From Neurospora crassa OR74A (Eukaryota; Ascomycota; Sordariomycetes; Sordariales; Sordariaceae): a stretch of 64,000 nt of DNA. The notes beneath the pieces were generated by a model. It worked only from the letters and a program-made list of their open reading frames with translations, was not told the DNA's origin and searched no databases. Positions 1-11,201 of this stretch are shown here, in pieces. Made by a program: the position numbers and the translations under genes. Within the stretch, counting starts at the first letter, position 1, and each line of letters begins with the position of its first letter. The stretch lies in assembly GCF_000182925.2 (NCBI RefSeq), contig NC_026502.1, positions 62,001-126,000 of the forward strand, given 5' to 3'.

Positions 1-654
1 GATTTGATCGAGTTTGTCGGTCCCCAACCGCACGGCGTCGAGCCAGGTGATGAAGAGGACCTGACGCCGATTGGTGGCGTTGACGAGGACGAGGGTAAGT
101 CCCTCGAGGAGGAGACGACGATTTTGAGCGAGCCCAAGAAGCAGGATTTGGTGGTGAGGTTTAAGAAGATGGCAGATGGAGTGTATGTTGAAGCCAAGAG
201 GAGCGCGATTGGCGGGATCACGCAGGTGCCGCTCTACTTTTATGCTGTGTTGTTGGTGCTGGGTTGGAACGAGTTCGTTATGGGTAAGCTTTCCTCCTCC
301 GCCTTTTCTCTTTCTTTTGCGCTTCTTGACCCGAGCACTGACCAATTGCAAACAGTCCTCCGTAACCCGATCCTCTTTCTCCTCCTCCTGCTTATCAGCG
401 GCGGCACCTACGTCGCCTACAGCCTCAACCTCCTTGGGCCAATGATGCAGATGGCCAATGCCGCTTCCACACAAGGCATGGAGATCGGCAAGGCCAAGTT
501 GAGGGACTTTTTGGAGAATCACGAGGGGGCCAGGGGGGCTTTGGGGATGCCCCCAAAGAACGCCCAGAGAGTTGAGAGTGGAATCAGCATGGATACGCTG
601 GATAGCAACGGCAAGAGGAAGGAGACAGGGCTGGGGGCTGAGGATGACATCTAG
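1..654 (+). CDS. sey1: SEY1/RHD3-family ER-fusion GTPase, C-terminal part (5' end outside window)
   Basis: Dynamin-like GTPases of the Sey1/RHD3/atlastin class fuse tubular ER membranes. The GTPase domain would lie upstream of the window; only the end of the helical region, the transmembrane hairpin and the cytosolic tail are here. The frame is open from base 1. The two hydrophobic stretches are PLYFYAVLLVLGWNEFVMV and NPILFLLLLLISGGTYVAYS, followed by an amphipathic tail (NLLGPMMQMANAASTQGMEI) as expected for this family. An intron at 284-355 (GTAAGC...AACAG, 72 bp) splits the codon between VM and LRNP. Its length is a multiple of three without a stop, so it can be read through and could be mistaken for coding sequence. 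Stop is TAG at 652-654. Family call is strong; the isoform cannot be checked without the N-terminus. Confidence 0.9.
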   Translation, partial: DLIEFVGPQPHGVEPGDEEDLTPIGGVDEDEGKSLEEETTILSEPKKQDLVVRFKKMADGVYVEAKRSAIGGITQVPLYFYAVLLVLGWNEFVMGKLSSSAFSLSFALLDPSTDQLQTVLRNPILFLLLLLISGGTYVAYSLNLLGPMMQMANAASTQGMEIGKAKLRDFLENHEGARGALGMPPKNAQRVESGISMDTLDSNGKRKETGLGAEDDI

Positions 655-1707
655 GTGATATCGGAGAGGTAAATCCTGTTCGGAAGGAAACAAGTGGGGA
701 AAAAAAGGAGTTGAGTGTACCGAGTTACAGCCAGCAAGCGGATGATCACCTGTTGTGGGAGTGTTAGTGCCTGGGTGGGTTGGTATGGTATAGAAAGCTA
801 TAAAGTCACTTCACGTTGTTGTTTACCTAGATATAGGAGTTGCCATCCTTTTTTGGTATATCATTTGGGTTCATTCAACGTCTAGTTTACACGTCTCTCA
901 CATCTCCAGTTCCGAGACTGAGCTTCTGGGCTTCTCAGCTTGTGTCTGTACGTGCCAGTTGGTGCCCTCAGGAGAGCCTGGCCGTTGAACGTAATGGACA
1001 TCATGGCAGACGAGTTAGTAGCACGCATGCGAATGACAAAGTTCGCTCCCATCTTTGCCCTGAATTTACTAAGCGTGCTCCTGGAGTCTATAGTTTCCAG
1101 CCTGCCTCGACTTACCCACTCGCGCAGCAATCCCAGTGCCGGTAATGCTACCGACGGCAACAGCAATCTATAATAGGACATGAACGGTAGAAAAAGATTC
1201 GAGCCAATGTAATACAAGAACAAGAACAGGAGAAAAGCGCCCCCTCCAATACCCCATTTTAGACTCCAATCCCAATCAGCAGAAGCAGAGCAAAGAGATA
1301 AGTAACCTGACAGCGCGGCTTGTGAACAGCGACGGCAGGGAAATGAATAGCAGGGGGTAGGAAAGGTACCTACTCAAGCAAGCATCTGTGTGTGTTTATG
1401 TCACTTCTGTGACACTGAGGTTTCCCAATAACTGCACAACCTGGAAAACCGGGACCTCGGACAAGAAGACGAAATAACAAGCGAAGAATTGGACCCAAGA
1501 AATGCCGGACACCCAAAGACCAAGATGACCGACCGGTAGAGCGAACGACAGGCTAAGGTAGGTAACCAGCAACTATCATGACAAGGAAAGAAAGCCAATA
1601 ATTGCTTGATTGAACTACGCCCAAAAAAAAGCGAAACAAGGGAGGTTCGAGCATCCGAACCACTCACTCCCCCTGTGTACTTCGGCTCCATTCAAACATG
1701 CCATCAC
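655..1707. other. Intergenic, between converging sey1 and mif2
   Basis: About 1 kb between two convergent genes, probably their 3' UTRs and terminators. Short open frames on both strands have no recognisable motif or splice support. I see no RNA gene or repeat. Confidence 0.6.
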
Positions 1708-4226
1708 CTAAGCAGAAGCAGAAGCGGCAGCAGATGTGTCCAACACGGAGTTCTCTGCCCCACTGACACCTTCGTCGCCCTCCGAGGATGGCCTAACCTG
1801 CACCTCGCACCCTTGCGAGAAGAAGACGCGAGCGGGTTGGTCGTAGTCGTTTTCAATCGAGTAGTAGTTGCCTGTTTTCGTGCATCAGTGTCAGTGTCAG
1901 TTCTGTCAACAACATATCAGAGTACCAATAGCGTGGGAAGGTGATGGCCAAGAAAGAAAAAGAAAAAGAAGAAAAAAACATACCCCTCGGCACAAACCAC
2001 ATCCCCCCTTTTCCAATCCTAAACACCGTCTCATTCACCGTCACCAACACCCTCCCCGTATACACAAAAAAGGTCATGAACATTTTACGTGAGTTCTTGG
2101 GCCTCTTGACGGCTCCGGGGGGCAGATCCACCACGCCCGCGCCAAAGAAGCCTTCGTTGACCGTCTTGGCATACCTAAACGCCGCGTCCTTGACTTTCTG
2201 CGTGCGAATGGCTCGGCCCGAAATAGCCAGCTGCTTCTCCTGCACTTCGACCTCGTCGTCCAGCGCGGGCGGGTGGAACTCGTGTTGCGGGTACCAGGTG
2301 ACCACGTCGCCTCCGAGAATGCCGGGGTTGAGTTCCCAGGGTTCTGGAGGGGAAGGGTCTTCGTCTCTTTGGGCCCGGCGGGAGGTGCCACCAGCGGCAG
2401 CATTGTTGCCGCCGCGCTTGGTACCCCGGCCACGGCTGCGAGGGAAATCCACGACTTCTTCCTCCACGCGCACGACTTCTTTGATGGTGGGCAGAACGAA
2501 TTTCCTCTTGCGCGCCACCTCCCCGGCACTAGATCCCTTGGAGGCCTTGGGGGCGTGGTCGGCGACGAATTCGTCTTCCTCGTATTCGTAGTCGACGTGC
2601 TCGTTGCGCCAGTAGGCGAGAGGCTTGAAGGAGTGGCGACCGGAACGGGTGCGGATGATGGCGTTGCTGTCGCCGGGGACTTCGCGCCTGTTGATGACGA
2701 GACCGCGAGACTTGGGGAGGGGAGGGCCGCGGGGAATGGCAATGGAGGTATCGGCATCGGCGGCGGGTGCGGGAGAGGGTTGGCGCTTGCGGCCACCTTT
2801 CGGTTTCGTGGCCTTGGTGGCCTTGGTGACCTTCTCGTTGACGGGTTCGGCGGCGGGGGTTGGGGCCCTACCCTTTCCTTTGGCGGCCCTGGATCGCGAG
2901 GGACCGCCTTCAACGGGTTCTGGTTCTGGTTCCTCGACTTCTCTCGGCGCGGGAGTGAGTGATTTCCTCGGCCTTCCTCTGCCCTTGGCGGGCGCAGGCG
3001 CGGTCTCGGTACGTTGGCGCTTGGGTTGGCGACTGGAGGAGGACTCTTCAGCATCGGTAGCGGGTTCTTCCACGGTGCGCCGTTTCCTGCCTGGTTTGGC
3101 TGCGGGGGCCGGTTCTTCCACGGCTGCGGCCTTGCCCTTGGCTCCCCTTCCTCGCTTTCCAGCAACCTGGGGCGCGACTTCTTCTGGTTCTCCCTCTGCT
3201 TCTCTCTCTTCTTCCCGCTCCTCCTCTTCTACTACGGGCGCAGCAGGTTTCCGTCCGCGCTTTACCGCTGCGGGTGCTGGTGAGGGTTCCTTGGCCTTGG
3301 GTTTCCTCCCAGGCTTCTTCTTGGCGGCGGGCACAGGCACAGCTTCGGGAGCGTCCTCTGGTTCCTCCTCTTCCTGGTCTGCCGGCTGCTCCTCCTCAAC
3401 TTCCCCGTTATCCTCCAACATGGCCATAGACTCCTCAATGAACGCATCAGTCTCATCCGGCACCGCAGTGTTTTCTTGCTCCTCTTCCTCGGCTTCATCG
3501 TGATACCCATTTAGCCCGTTGAGGCCGTTCGTCGTAGTCGGTTGAGACAGGGAGCGTCCACCAGCCTTGAGAGCCTCAAAGTTCAGTCTCCGCCTGGCAG
3601 TGTTGATATCTTCTGCAGGCTGGGAAGAGGAACCGCGATCGTAGTTTTCTTTGTTGGCGCCAAGGGATCCACGAGTGGGCGACGAGCTGCGCGCCATTAG
3701 ACGGTTCCGCGCGGGCGAGTTGACGACAACCTTGACCGGGGATCGGTTGGTGCGGCTGACGGGGAGGGGAAGTCGGCTGGCGTTGCCGTTGAGGAGAGCT
3801 GCTGGGGCGATGCCAGAGGCTATGTCACGGGATAGAGTCAGCAATTACGCGGCGTGTTGGATGTCCGTGTGACTATGTTGGGAAAACGCACTTGTGGTAA
3901 TGTCCATGTCCTCGCTATCTGCCCTACCATCCTCCGAGGCGCCACCGTCTTCGTCGTCTTCGCCTTCGTCCTCATCGCGGTCCTCGGTCGGCTTGTGGGG
4001 AGAGGAAAAGAGATCTTCGAGGGGTTGCATGCCATGTTCGTCGCGGATGCCCGAGTCTTTCAGGGTGACACCGGTTTTGCTGGAGAGTTTGTTAGCATAC
4101 CCAGGTATCCTCGGAGAGATGAAGAGAGAGACCCGTGAGCGCATACCGGCCAGCAACTCCCAACTCGTACACATGCTCTGGCTCGGGGAACAGACTGCGC
4201 CGCGCTCCTGACGGCCGTGGCGCCAT
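1708..4226 (-). CDS. mif2: Mif2/CENP-C, inner kinetochore protein
   Basis: CENP-C links CENP-A nucleosomes to the outer kinetochore. Four exons fit: 4226-4147, 4079-3892, 3819-1984 and 1871-1708, giving 755 residues. Introns have good donors (GTATGC, GTGCGT, GTATGT) and branch sites (TGCTAAC, TGCTGAC). Splicing restores the Mif2 N-terminal signature (ELGVAGRKTGVTL, then DEHGMQPLEDLFSSP). A long acidic and basic middle carries AT-hook-like PGRKPK (about 259), RGRKP (about 277), PGRKRR (about 331) and a canonical GRGRPRK (about 369). The CENP-C motif RTRSGRHSFKPLAYW is at about 479-493. The C-terminal cupin dimerisation fold ends GGMWFVPRG, then NYYSIEND and ARVFFSQGCEV across the last intron. 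The start ATG at 4226 is chosen because the family signature follows directly. It is divergent from RNase H2A. Confidence 0.93.
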
Positions 4227-4856
4227 CTTGTTGATTTGTTGTCTTGTCGTCAGGATAATGCTGACTTCCGTTCCGCCCTTCAGTCGGTCGTCGCGTGTTG
4301 TTGCACGTGGGTGGGTGGATGTGTAGGTACTGAGTGTGAAGAGAGCAATTGAAGTGATTGCGCGGGCGGCCGAAAGAGCAGGCAACTACCTGAACAGCAG
4401 CAAGCACAACTGAATGCCCCTGGAGGAGAAGTAGGTAACCAAGCAGCAGGCAAATAATCAATGGCGGGATGCTGCTGAAGGTTTCTCAATGGAAAGGTTG
4501 CTTAGGTAGGTGTTGATGCTGGGTGTGTCGTGCTTCTGCAGTGCCCGTTGCCCACTGGAAAGAGACCGTGACGGGGAGACCAGACCACCTCCAGGGTGTG
4601 GAGACCTTGGGCTCGACGGGAGTGGGGCATCAGCTCTGAGACCTGGAGCTTGTAATTGGTCGGCGCGTTACCAGACGCGTTCCCCCAACGTCAACTTTGT
4701 TTTCTGTGACAACTTGAACCATCAATTCATACAAGCACCCAATCCTTGCCCACGCAGCGCCTCGAGTCTTCGAACATCCGTATCCGCCCTCCATTTCACA
4801 ATAACAATCACTATAGTCACAACAACAGCCCGTACCGACCCCGACGACCAGCCACC
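4227..4856. promoter_or_regulatory. Divergent promoter region, mif2 / RNase H2A
   Basis: A 630-bp spacer between divergently transcribed starts, so it must hold both 5' leaders and core promoters. No TATA box or known factor site is obvious. The RNase H2A leader ends in a near-ideal GCCACCATGG start context. Confidence 0.5.
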
Positions 4857-6002
4857 ATGGCCGACATCCAAGACGAAGCAGGACCCTTCCTGCCCCCGAC
4901 CATCTCCCCTCCCGCCCTCCTGTCGGGCGTTTCTCAAACCTACTTCTCGCCAATTCCTCCTCAACTCCTCGCCGACAACACCCCATGCTGCCTAGGCGTT
5001 GACGAAGCCGGCCGTGGTCCTGTCCTTGGCCCCATGGTCTACTCGGCCTTCTACCTCCCTCTCACGCTCTCCGACCCGCTCCTAAAACAGAAGCACAGCT
5101 TTGACGACTCCAAAGTCCTGACTCCCGCCGTCCGCCTATCCCTAATGAAGGAACTCTGCACCAAAGATACCGAGCTACACGACAACTGCGGGTATGCAAC
5201 GTCGTCGTTGAGTCCGTTGTCAATCTCGAGCGGCATGCTCAAAGCCAGCAAAGCCCAGATCTATAACCTCAACCAACAAGCCATGGACGCCACCATTGCT
5301 CTGATAAAGGGTATCTACGAACGGGGCGTCAATGTTACGGATATCTTTATCGACACGATTGGACAGCCGGCGGCATATCAAAAGAAGCTGGAACGGGTGT
5401 TCCCGACGGCCAAGATCACGGTCGCGAAGAAGGCAGATTCGCTGTACCCCGTGGTTTCGGCGGCGTCAGTAGTGGCCAAGGTTACAAGAGATATTGCGCT
5501 CGAGGTCCTGTGGGCGGATCGGAGTAAGCAAATGCGGAAGAGGAAAAGGGATGACGAGGCTGGGCTTGAGAAGCGGGCAAAGCTGGAGAGAGGGGACACA
5601 ACAGGCACAAATGGCACAGATGCTATGGATGTTGACGAGCCATCACATACTCAAAGCGATTCGCCAAAACCAGCAGCAGAGGAGGATGAGGAAGAGGAGG
5701 TGGAAACAAACGAAGCGATGGCATGGGGCTCTGGCTACCCCTCCGACAGCAAATGCGTCTCTTGGCTCAAGCAGAACATGCATCCGGTTTTCGGCTGGGG
5801 TCCTGAATGCCGATTCTCTTGGGGAACAGCAAAAGACATGTTGGAAACCAAGGGAGGGGTGAAGGTGGATTGGCCGGAGGAAGAGGAGGAGGAGACACAA
5901 AAGTTGACCGACTTCTTCATGGCCAAGAGAGACCAAGCAGAGGTGGATGTGGATGACTTAGGGACATGGTTCGGTGCGCCTGCTGGGGTAGAATGTTTCT
6001 AG
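4857..6002 (+). CDS. rnh201: Ribonuclease H2 catalytic subunit A
   Basis: RNase H2A is the catalytic subunit of the trimer that cuts RNA in RNA-DNA hybrids and removes single ribonucleotides from genomic DNA; it acts in the nucleus. It is an uninterrupted 381-residue reading frame. Visible motifs are CLGVDEAGRGPVLGPMVY (catalytic D49, E50), IFIDTIGQPAAYQ (D166) and AKKADSLYPVVSAASVVAKVTRD (D194, D212). The D166-D194 spacing of 28 equals that of the human D141-D169 pair. The family C-terminal GSGYPSD...W and PVFGWGPECRFSWGTA blocks follow. An acidic, low-complexity insert of roughly 60 residues (about 225-285) interrupts the region between them, as in other fungi. I chose the ATG at 4857 over open frame upstream because of its GCCACCATGG context and because the upstream residues look like translated leader. 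Confidence 0.95.
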   Translation: MADIQDEAGPFLPPTISPPALLSGVSQTYFSPIPPQLLADNTPCCLGVDEAGRGPVLGPMVYSAFYLPLTLSDPLLKQKHSFDDSKVLTPAVRLSLMKELCTKDTELHDNCGYATSSLSPLSISSGMLKASKAQIYNLNQQAMDATIALIKGIYERGVNVTDIFIDTIGQPAAYQKKLERVFPTAKITVAKKADSLYPVVSAASVVAKVTRDIALEVLWADRSKQMRKRKRDDEAGLEKRAKLERGDTTGTNGTDAMDVDEPSHTQSDSPKPAAEEDEEEEVETNEAMAWGSGYPSDSKCVSWLKQNMHPVFGWGPECRFSWGTAKDMLETKGGVKVDWPEEEEEETQKLTDFFMAKRDQAEVDVDDLGTWFGAPAGVECF

Positions 6003-6823
6003 GTGTAGTGGTTCCCTTCCAGATCTTCTGTCAGTCAATGCCTCCCTCCCCCTTTATGTTATGTCAACGATTGCGTGTAACCGACATCCTCCCAGGTTTC
6101 TCGCAACAGCCAAGTGACTAGGATATCTAATACTAAGTTCAACCCAGGCGAATGGTCGTCAAAATAAACCAAACACATTACGCTTAATTCAATACACCCG
6201 GGCATACCCCCTATCACGCATTCAAGCATCTTCAGTCTACCCTTGAATCTGGATTCTAGGCAGTTCCTGAATGGAAGAATCTCTAAACAACTCTGGCCGA
6301 TGCGTTCGGTTTATTCTTATAGCCGCTCACCAGCGTAGCAGCTCGGCAATCATCACTCATCGCCTATCACCCCTCCCTCGGCACTCGTTACTCGTCACTG
6401 ATGGTCTCCAATCTCTCCCGCGCCCAACTGTTGACTAACTTCGATGCACAAATACCTCTACATATATGTCCAGTAGACTTCCGACATCCGGATGAGCACA
6501 TAGGCCGCAATAATCAAGAAGCTACCTCTAGCCTGCGAAATGCGAGGCAGCAGTGGATCACGACAGAGCATGCAGCTACGGCCTGACCGAGCAAACCCAT
6601 CCCATTGTCAATGGATGTGATTATGAATCACAACCGCCTCTCCCTTGAATCATGAAGCTACCGCTTTCTAAACGAGTCCCAAAGTCTTCCGTTAACCAAC
6701 GCCCAGTACCGTTATAAAGGACTCTTGTTCCCATCCAAATGACCATTGACCTTCCTCATTTGCAAGCCCTGCTGAAACTCGACAACACGACCCCAACCAC
6801 CACACCAAACCCGAAAATCCAAA
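6003..6823. other. Intergenic
   Basis: 820 bp downstream of RNase H2A, rich in short CT/CA stretches. A small open frame at 6401-6586 has no motif or homologue that I recognise. I see no RNA gene. Confidence 0.5.
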
Positions 6824-7344
6824 ATGTCTTGGCGACCACCCCCTATGTCCTCCAGTGCGCGCCTCATCGTCCCCTTGCGCACCCCTATCCACACCTCCGA
6901 TGACGCCTGTAACAACGCCGCCGTCCAGCTGCCGGCCTTTTGCCAGCACACCGGTCTTCAGGTCTATGCCTACGCAACCAACTCTGACGCCCCCAGCCCT
7001 TTGGCGACTGCTGTGAACGTCCAGTTGAGCTCGATTCCGGTGGAAGATAAGGGTTGGAGCCGGTATGTCGTGTTGAATGGGTTGACGCTTCCTCGGACTG
7101 GGAGGTGGAGGGTGTTTCTCTATGGGGTGGTCCGTAGTGAGGAGGTCTGGAGGATTCCGGCGGGCGATGTGCAGGTGGAAATTGCGTTCGTGGATGTGGG
7201 GGGAGGTCCGTATTTGTGTAAGTGTTTTCCGTTGTCCACAGGGCTTGCCTGGGTTCCATGATGGACGCATGCTGATGTAAGTGCCTGCTAGCATATTCGG
7301 AGACGCAAACGTTAAGATGTATCGGGATGTGGTGGTTGTCCTAA
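6824..7344 (+). CDS. Small fungal protein of unknown function, paralogue A
   Basis: Two exons, 6824-7217 and 7292-7344, give 148 residues. The intron has a GTAAGT donor, a GCTGAT branch and a TGCTAG acceptor. Its placement is supported by the second copy near 9.5 kb, which has the same donor context (TTGT/GTAAGTGT) and an alignable last exon (ETQTLRCIGMWW here, DEKMLLRRVGRWW there). Shared blocks with that copy are LIVPLRTPIH, VQLPA, SSIPVEDK and VVLNGLTLPRTGRWRVFLYG. I do not recognise the family. The beta-rich pattern ending in G-x-W-R-V-x-x-Y is faintly like the end of a velvet domain, but the velvet core motifs are absent, so no function is assigned. There is no signal peptide or membrane segment. 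An alternative start at Met8 is possible. Confidence 0.6.
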
Positions 7345-8444
7345 GAGAGCTCACTCATCGGAACGTTCCTTGTTACTCTACACATGAATGAACCTGGCGG
7401 GTTACATCCGTCATCGTGATCATGCAGTGGTAGTGGATCAGAACTGTCTCTCTCCCTCACGGAGCGGATCGAGACACGAAGTTAGGAACCGTAGGTAGTT
7501 ACTGCCTTTTGACACTGTCGAGTCTACCACGGTCAATATTATTCATATGTGTGTGTCTTTCTTGTCAGTCAGATTTCCATCAATATCAGTCAGTACAATT
7601 CTGGTAACTGATTGAGCTTCCACAAACACCAAGTCTGATGACGACGACTTGCTAGTAGATTATTAGATAGAGCATAAATCAAATGAATAGAAAAAAAAAA
7701 AAAAGGAAAAAAAAAAAAAAGGAAAAAAGAAGAAGAAAAAAAGAGAAGCCAACAGATAGCACAGCCGGTTGCTTGGTTCAACTGGCCCAGTAGCCCGCTA
7801 GTGTACAAATCCCGCGGTGTACGACATGGATGGCACGCTGTCGGCCTTTGTCTTTGTTGAAAAGAACCTCATGATCTGCCCCGGCCGCGAATCGAACTCG
7901 AAGGCGGACGGGGTGGAAGATGCAGAGCTGAGACGGCACTACTGTTTGTGCTATGCGACCAGAATCGGACTGGTCGTTGTGGCTCGGGGGTGATGGAAGG
8001 AGGTACGGCATGAGGGGTTATGAAGCGGAAGTGAGGTGGTTACTGAGCAATTGATGCCTAGGTTGGCAGGCCTTGGGGGATGGGATGAGATCGGATACAA
8101 GTGGTAAGGGAAGTGGAAGTGGAAGGAGCGGCTGCCTGGTGGAAGCCCGACACAGCGTCCCGGCTTCCCTTTCCACCGCAATGTGCTCCTAGCAATGCCC
8201 AGCCACTGCGTGTTTATGCGGTGTTCAACCAAGTCCAGCTCCTGTCGGTCTGCGCGCACCCAGCATGTTTTCTCCGATGTTTTCTTCCCAAACAACTTCA
8301 CTTCGTTAAAGCAGCAATCCACAGCCTCTCTGCTATCTCGACCAGTAGCAACACCATCTTCAGTTCAGCGTCATTGACAACAATAACATCAGGTCCACTG
8401 CCAATCACAACTACAACTCCTCTGAAACAATCCAAACCTCCAAC
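7345..8444. other. Intergenic with A-rich tract
   Basis: 1.1 kb between the two paralogues. It contains a nearly pure purine, A-rich tract at about 7690-7746 (runs of A broken by GG or G). No gene is evident. Minus-strand open frames here are T-run or shadow translations. Confidence 0.5.
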
Positions 8445-9692
8445 ATGTCCTCCCCGCAGCTAAATGTACCAGAGGAGTCTCCCACCTCAATACCAGCCAC
8501 AGCCTTCTCCCTCATGTCCATCGACATGGATCTCGCTTCTAGTTCTACCAATGGCACAGGGACAGGCACCCCTTCCGACAACGTTCCCTCGATCAATCTC
8601 AATTACTTCCCGAACAACAATCACATGGCGCCCTCAGCCATCTCCAACGGGTTTCATTCGATGTCAGCCAGTGTCGGTGATATAACCCCCTCGTCTAAGC
8701 CTCTCACCGGGGCCCCCTTCATAGATCTGTCCCCCCTCCCAGTCCCCCCTTCTCCCACCCTCCTCATTCCCCTACGCACCCCCATCCACAACAACTTCAT
8801 CCATGACAGCTGCAACCCGGCCGTGATTCGGCTCCCCGCCTAGGAAGCGCAGCTGGGAGGGCTTTCCATTCGCGCAATGGCAACCAGGTTCATAAATACA
8901 GGTGCCATCCCAGCTGAGAACTCGAACCAAAACAAGGGCCGGGTAGATTTCATCGAGTTTACCAACTTCTTAAATGATGTAGCCGCCAATCAACGGCAAG
9001 GCTCAGGCACACTACCAGACGCTGTCCTAGTCCGGTACCCAACGCTGTTTCCAGACATGGCCGACATCAATCCAGTCGACCCAGTCAACCCAGCCCCAGC
9101 CACTGTTCCAAACGCAACCTCCGCAACCGCCGTTGCCAACACCAACGGCATCACAAACGGCGTCACCCACGGCATCACCAACGGTATCACCAATAGCACC
9201 ACCAACAGTACCACCAACGGCATCACCAACTGCACCACCAACGCAAATGCCAATTTGAACACCAGCACGACCCTCCCCGCCCCTCCAATTCAAGTGACCC
9301 TCCACGTCCACCTCACCTCTATCCCTGTCCAAGACACCCTAGGCCAGCAATCCCTCGTCCTGTCCGGCCTTCGCTTCCAAGACGCCGGCGACTGGCGTGT
9401 GTATATCTACGCTGCTCGGAACGAACGCGTGGTTTGGAGTATCGATGCCGGTGTGGTGAAGGTGGTGAACCCGGCGACTTGGGATGGGGTGGTTGCTGGG
9501 TTGGGAAGGAGACCGGATTTGTGTAAGTGTACTCGCCCCACTCGGTATCCGCTGTGACTGCTTTGGTCTTGACTTGGTTACTGGCTGCAGAGGTTGACGT
9601 GTGGTTGAATGTGTTTGCTGACATTTCCTTGGGATTCTGTAGCGAGTGATGAGAAGATGTTGTTGAGAAGGGTTGGAAGGTGGTGGGAATGA
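8445..9692 (+). pseudogene. Paralogue B of the 6.8-kb gene, interrupted by one in-frame TAG
   Basis: Two stretches, 8445-8840 and 8844-9522, lie in the same frame, separated only by a TAG at 8841-8843. An intron at 9523-9642 (GTAAGT donor, TTGCTGAC branch, TGTAG acceptor) then joins a last exon 9643-9692. Blocks shared with paralogue A flank the stop: LLIPLRTPIH and VIRLPA before it, LTSIPVQDT and LVLSGLRFQDAGDWRVYIYA after it. Copy B has a longer N-terminus and an Asn/Thr/Gly-rich insert of short repeats (NGITNGVTHGITNG type, about 9145-9265). Both halves still look protein-coding, so the stop is either recent, a read-through codon, a sequencing error, or it divides two small genes, the second starting near 8877. 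No function is known. Confidence 0.55.
9145..9265 (+). repeat. Short in-frame tandem repeat (Asn-Gly-Ile-Thr type)
   Basis: Imperfect repeats of a 12-base unit close to ACCAACGGCATC lie inside paralogue B and encode NGIT/NSTT-like units. Paralogue A lacks this insert, so it probably expanded after the duplication. Confidence 0.7.
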
Positions 9693-11201
9693 TAGAGGGG
9701 AGTGATTGGCGATGGGAGTTGGTCAATGAGGGATGGACGTGATGCGGAATACGGCTTGTGAATGAGGTGAGAGATGGGAAGCGGAAGGTTGTAATGGTTG
9801 GATATGCTTTATCGGAACAAGCCATTCCACGGCATCATTATTATTGGCTAGAGGTACAAAATAATGTGAAAGCAGGGTCCTCGTAGTACACACCAAAGCC
9901 CCGACATTCTCAACATCGATCTCCTTACTCCTTGCAGAGACATATTACTCGCTCATCAAGGCCTGTTATCATTCTGAACATGGTGATTCAGTTAATAGCA
10001 ATGTGATTGCAATCATTGCTCAGCCAATTCAAAGTGTCCTTGCTGCAGTCCGGACGGGCTGGGATGGGTCTCAAGCGGAGAACCGAACATTGCATTTCCA
10101 GAGGCCTTGGAAGGAAACGGAAGTGACTCCCGCGGTTAGACCATCAACCCGTGCCATCCCTCATCCCGATCTCCTTCTCGATGCTTCGACGCCCTATTAT
10201 CTCACCCCCGCGCCCAAAGAGTATCATGAGCATATCAAGTAGTAGAAGCAGCGCCGCCTCCCTTCTTCATGCTTTGTTTGTTGAACTATGCGGAAGGGAG
10301 TGATTATGGTGAACGATGTTGTGGTAGTAAACGTCATGATTCATTGAAGAGAAAGAAAAGAGGTGGAGGGAGGAGGATGACATCCAATTTATGTACAGGG
10401 CAGCCATGTGTGGATCGTAATCCACTAGTGCCAAAAGAGTGCCAAAAACTGGTGATGGCTTCAACATTGTTCACTTTCCTTCCGACTTCCATGAGTTGCT
10501 CTTGAGCGGCTGCTAGGCACCGAGGTCTAGCCCAAATTTCATATTTCTGCTCACTCGCTCACTTAGCTTTCTTGGGAATAGTACATTGATCAAGAGTTGA
10601 GGGTAGTTGGAGAAATGCGGTGGGTATATGGCACGGGGTTTCTTATCAAGCGGTGTCTACTTCAATTCGAGATCGATAAATGAACCAGACTACGGTCAAT
10701 GAAACGAAGTGCCACACGAGAGAAGGTGAAGGGAAACATGAAGCTGGAAAGACACGATAGTTTGGACATGGATAGAAGGCAAGTTGGGTGAAAAAACAGA
10801 TTTTACATGTACCCAGGCAGCATTATATTTACTGGAAGAATGAGAGAACGTTGCTAAGATACGCAAGTAGGGCTTACAGACAACCGAGATAATAGAATTC
10901 GCTGTTCAAGGCCTACAGGCACTGTGACAATGTTAAAACAATACGTCCGGAGACCTCCAGTCGAGGTGCCGATGCATGTTGAGACTCTACGACTGCACTT
11001 TGTCCGTCGTTCCATGCCTCATGCCGCAGTAGAAATACTGATGCAGGTGGTGCATATGTGTTTTCAATTGGTTATCAGGCATTCCAATATGTCATTGCGG
11101 CATCGGGGATGGGCTGGAATGTCTTGTATTCAGGATACCAAGCTGGTATAAACTAGAAATGGAACATTGTCGGGATGTCCTTCCATCTCGTCTCGGAGTC
11201 G
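9693..11201. other. Intergenic
   Basis: 1.5 kb without a supportable gene. A 79-codon open frame at 10003-10242 has no recognisable motif. I see no tRNA, 5S rRNA or strong repeat. Confidence 0.5.

Noticed and set aside
2273-3503. Long frames opposite and overlapping the mif2 middle exon
   Set aside because: They are shadow frames of the GC-rich, repetitive AT-hook and acidic region.
7870-7960. T-loop-like GTTCGATTC on the minus strand near 7,890, suggesting a tRNA
   Set aside because: The flanking T stem has a mismatch and no matching acceptor, D or anticodon arms can be found at the right distances.
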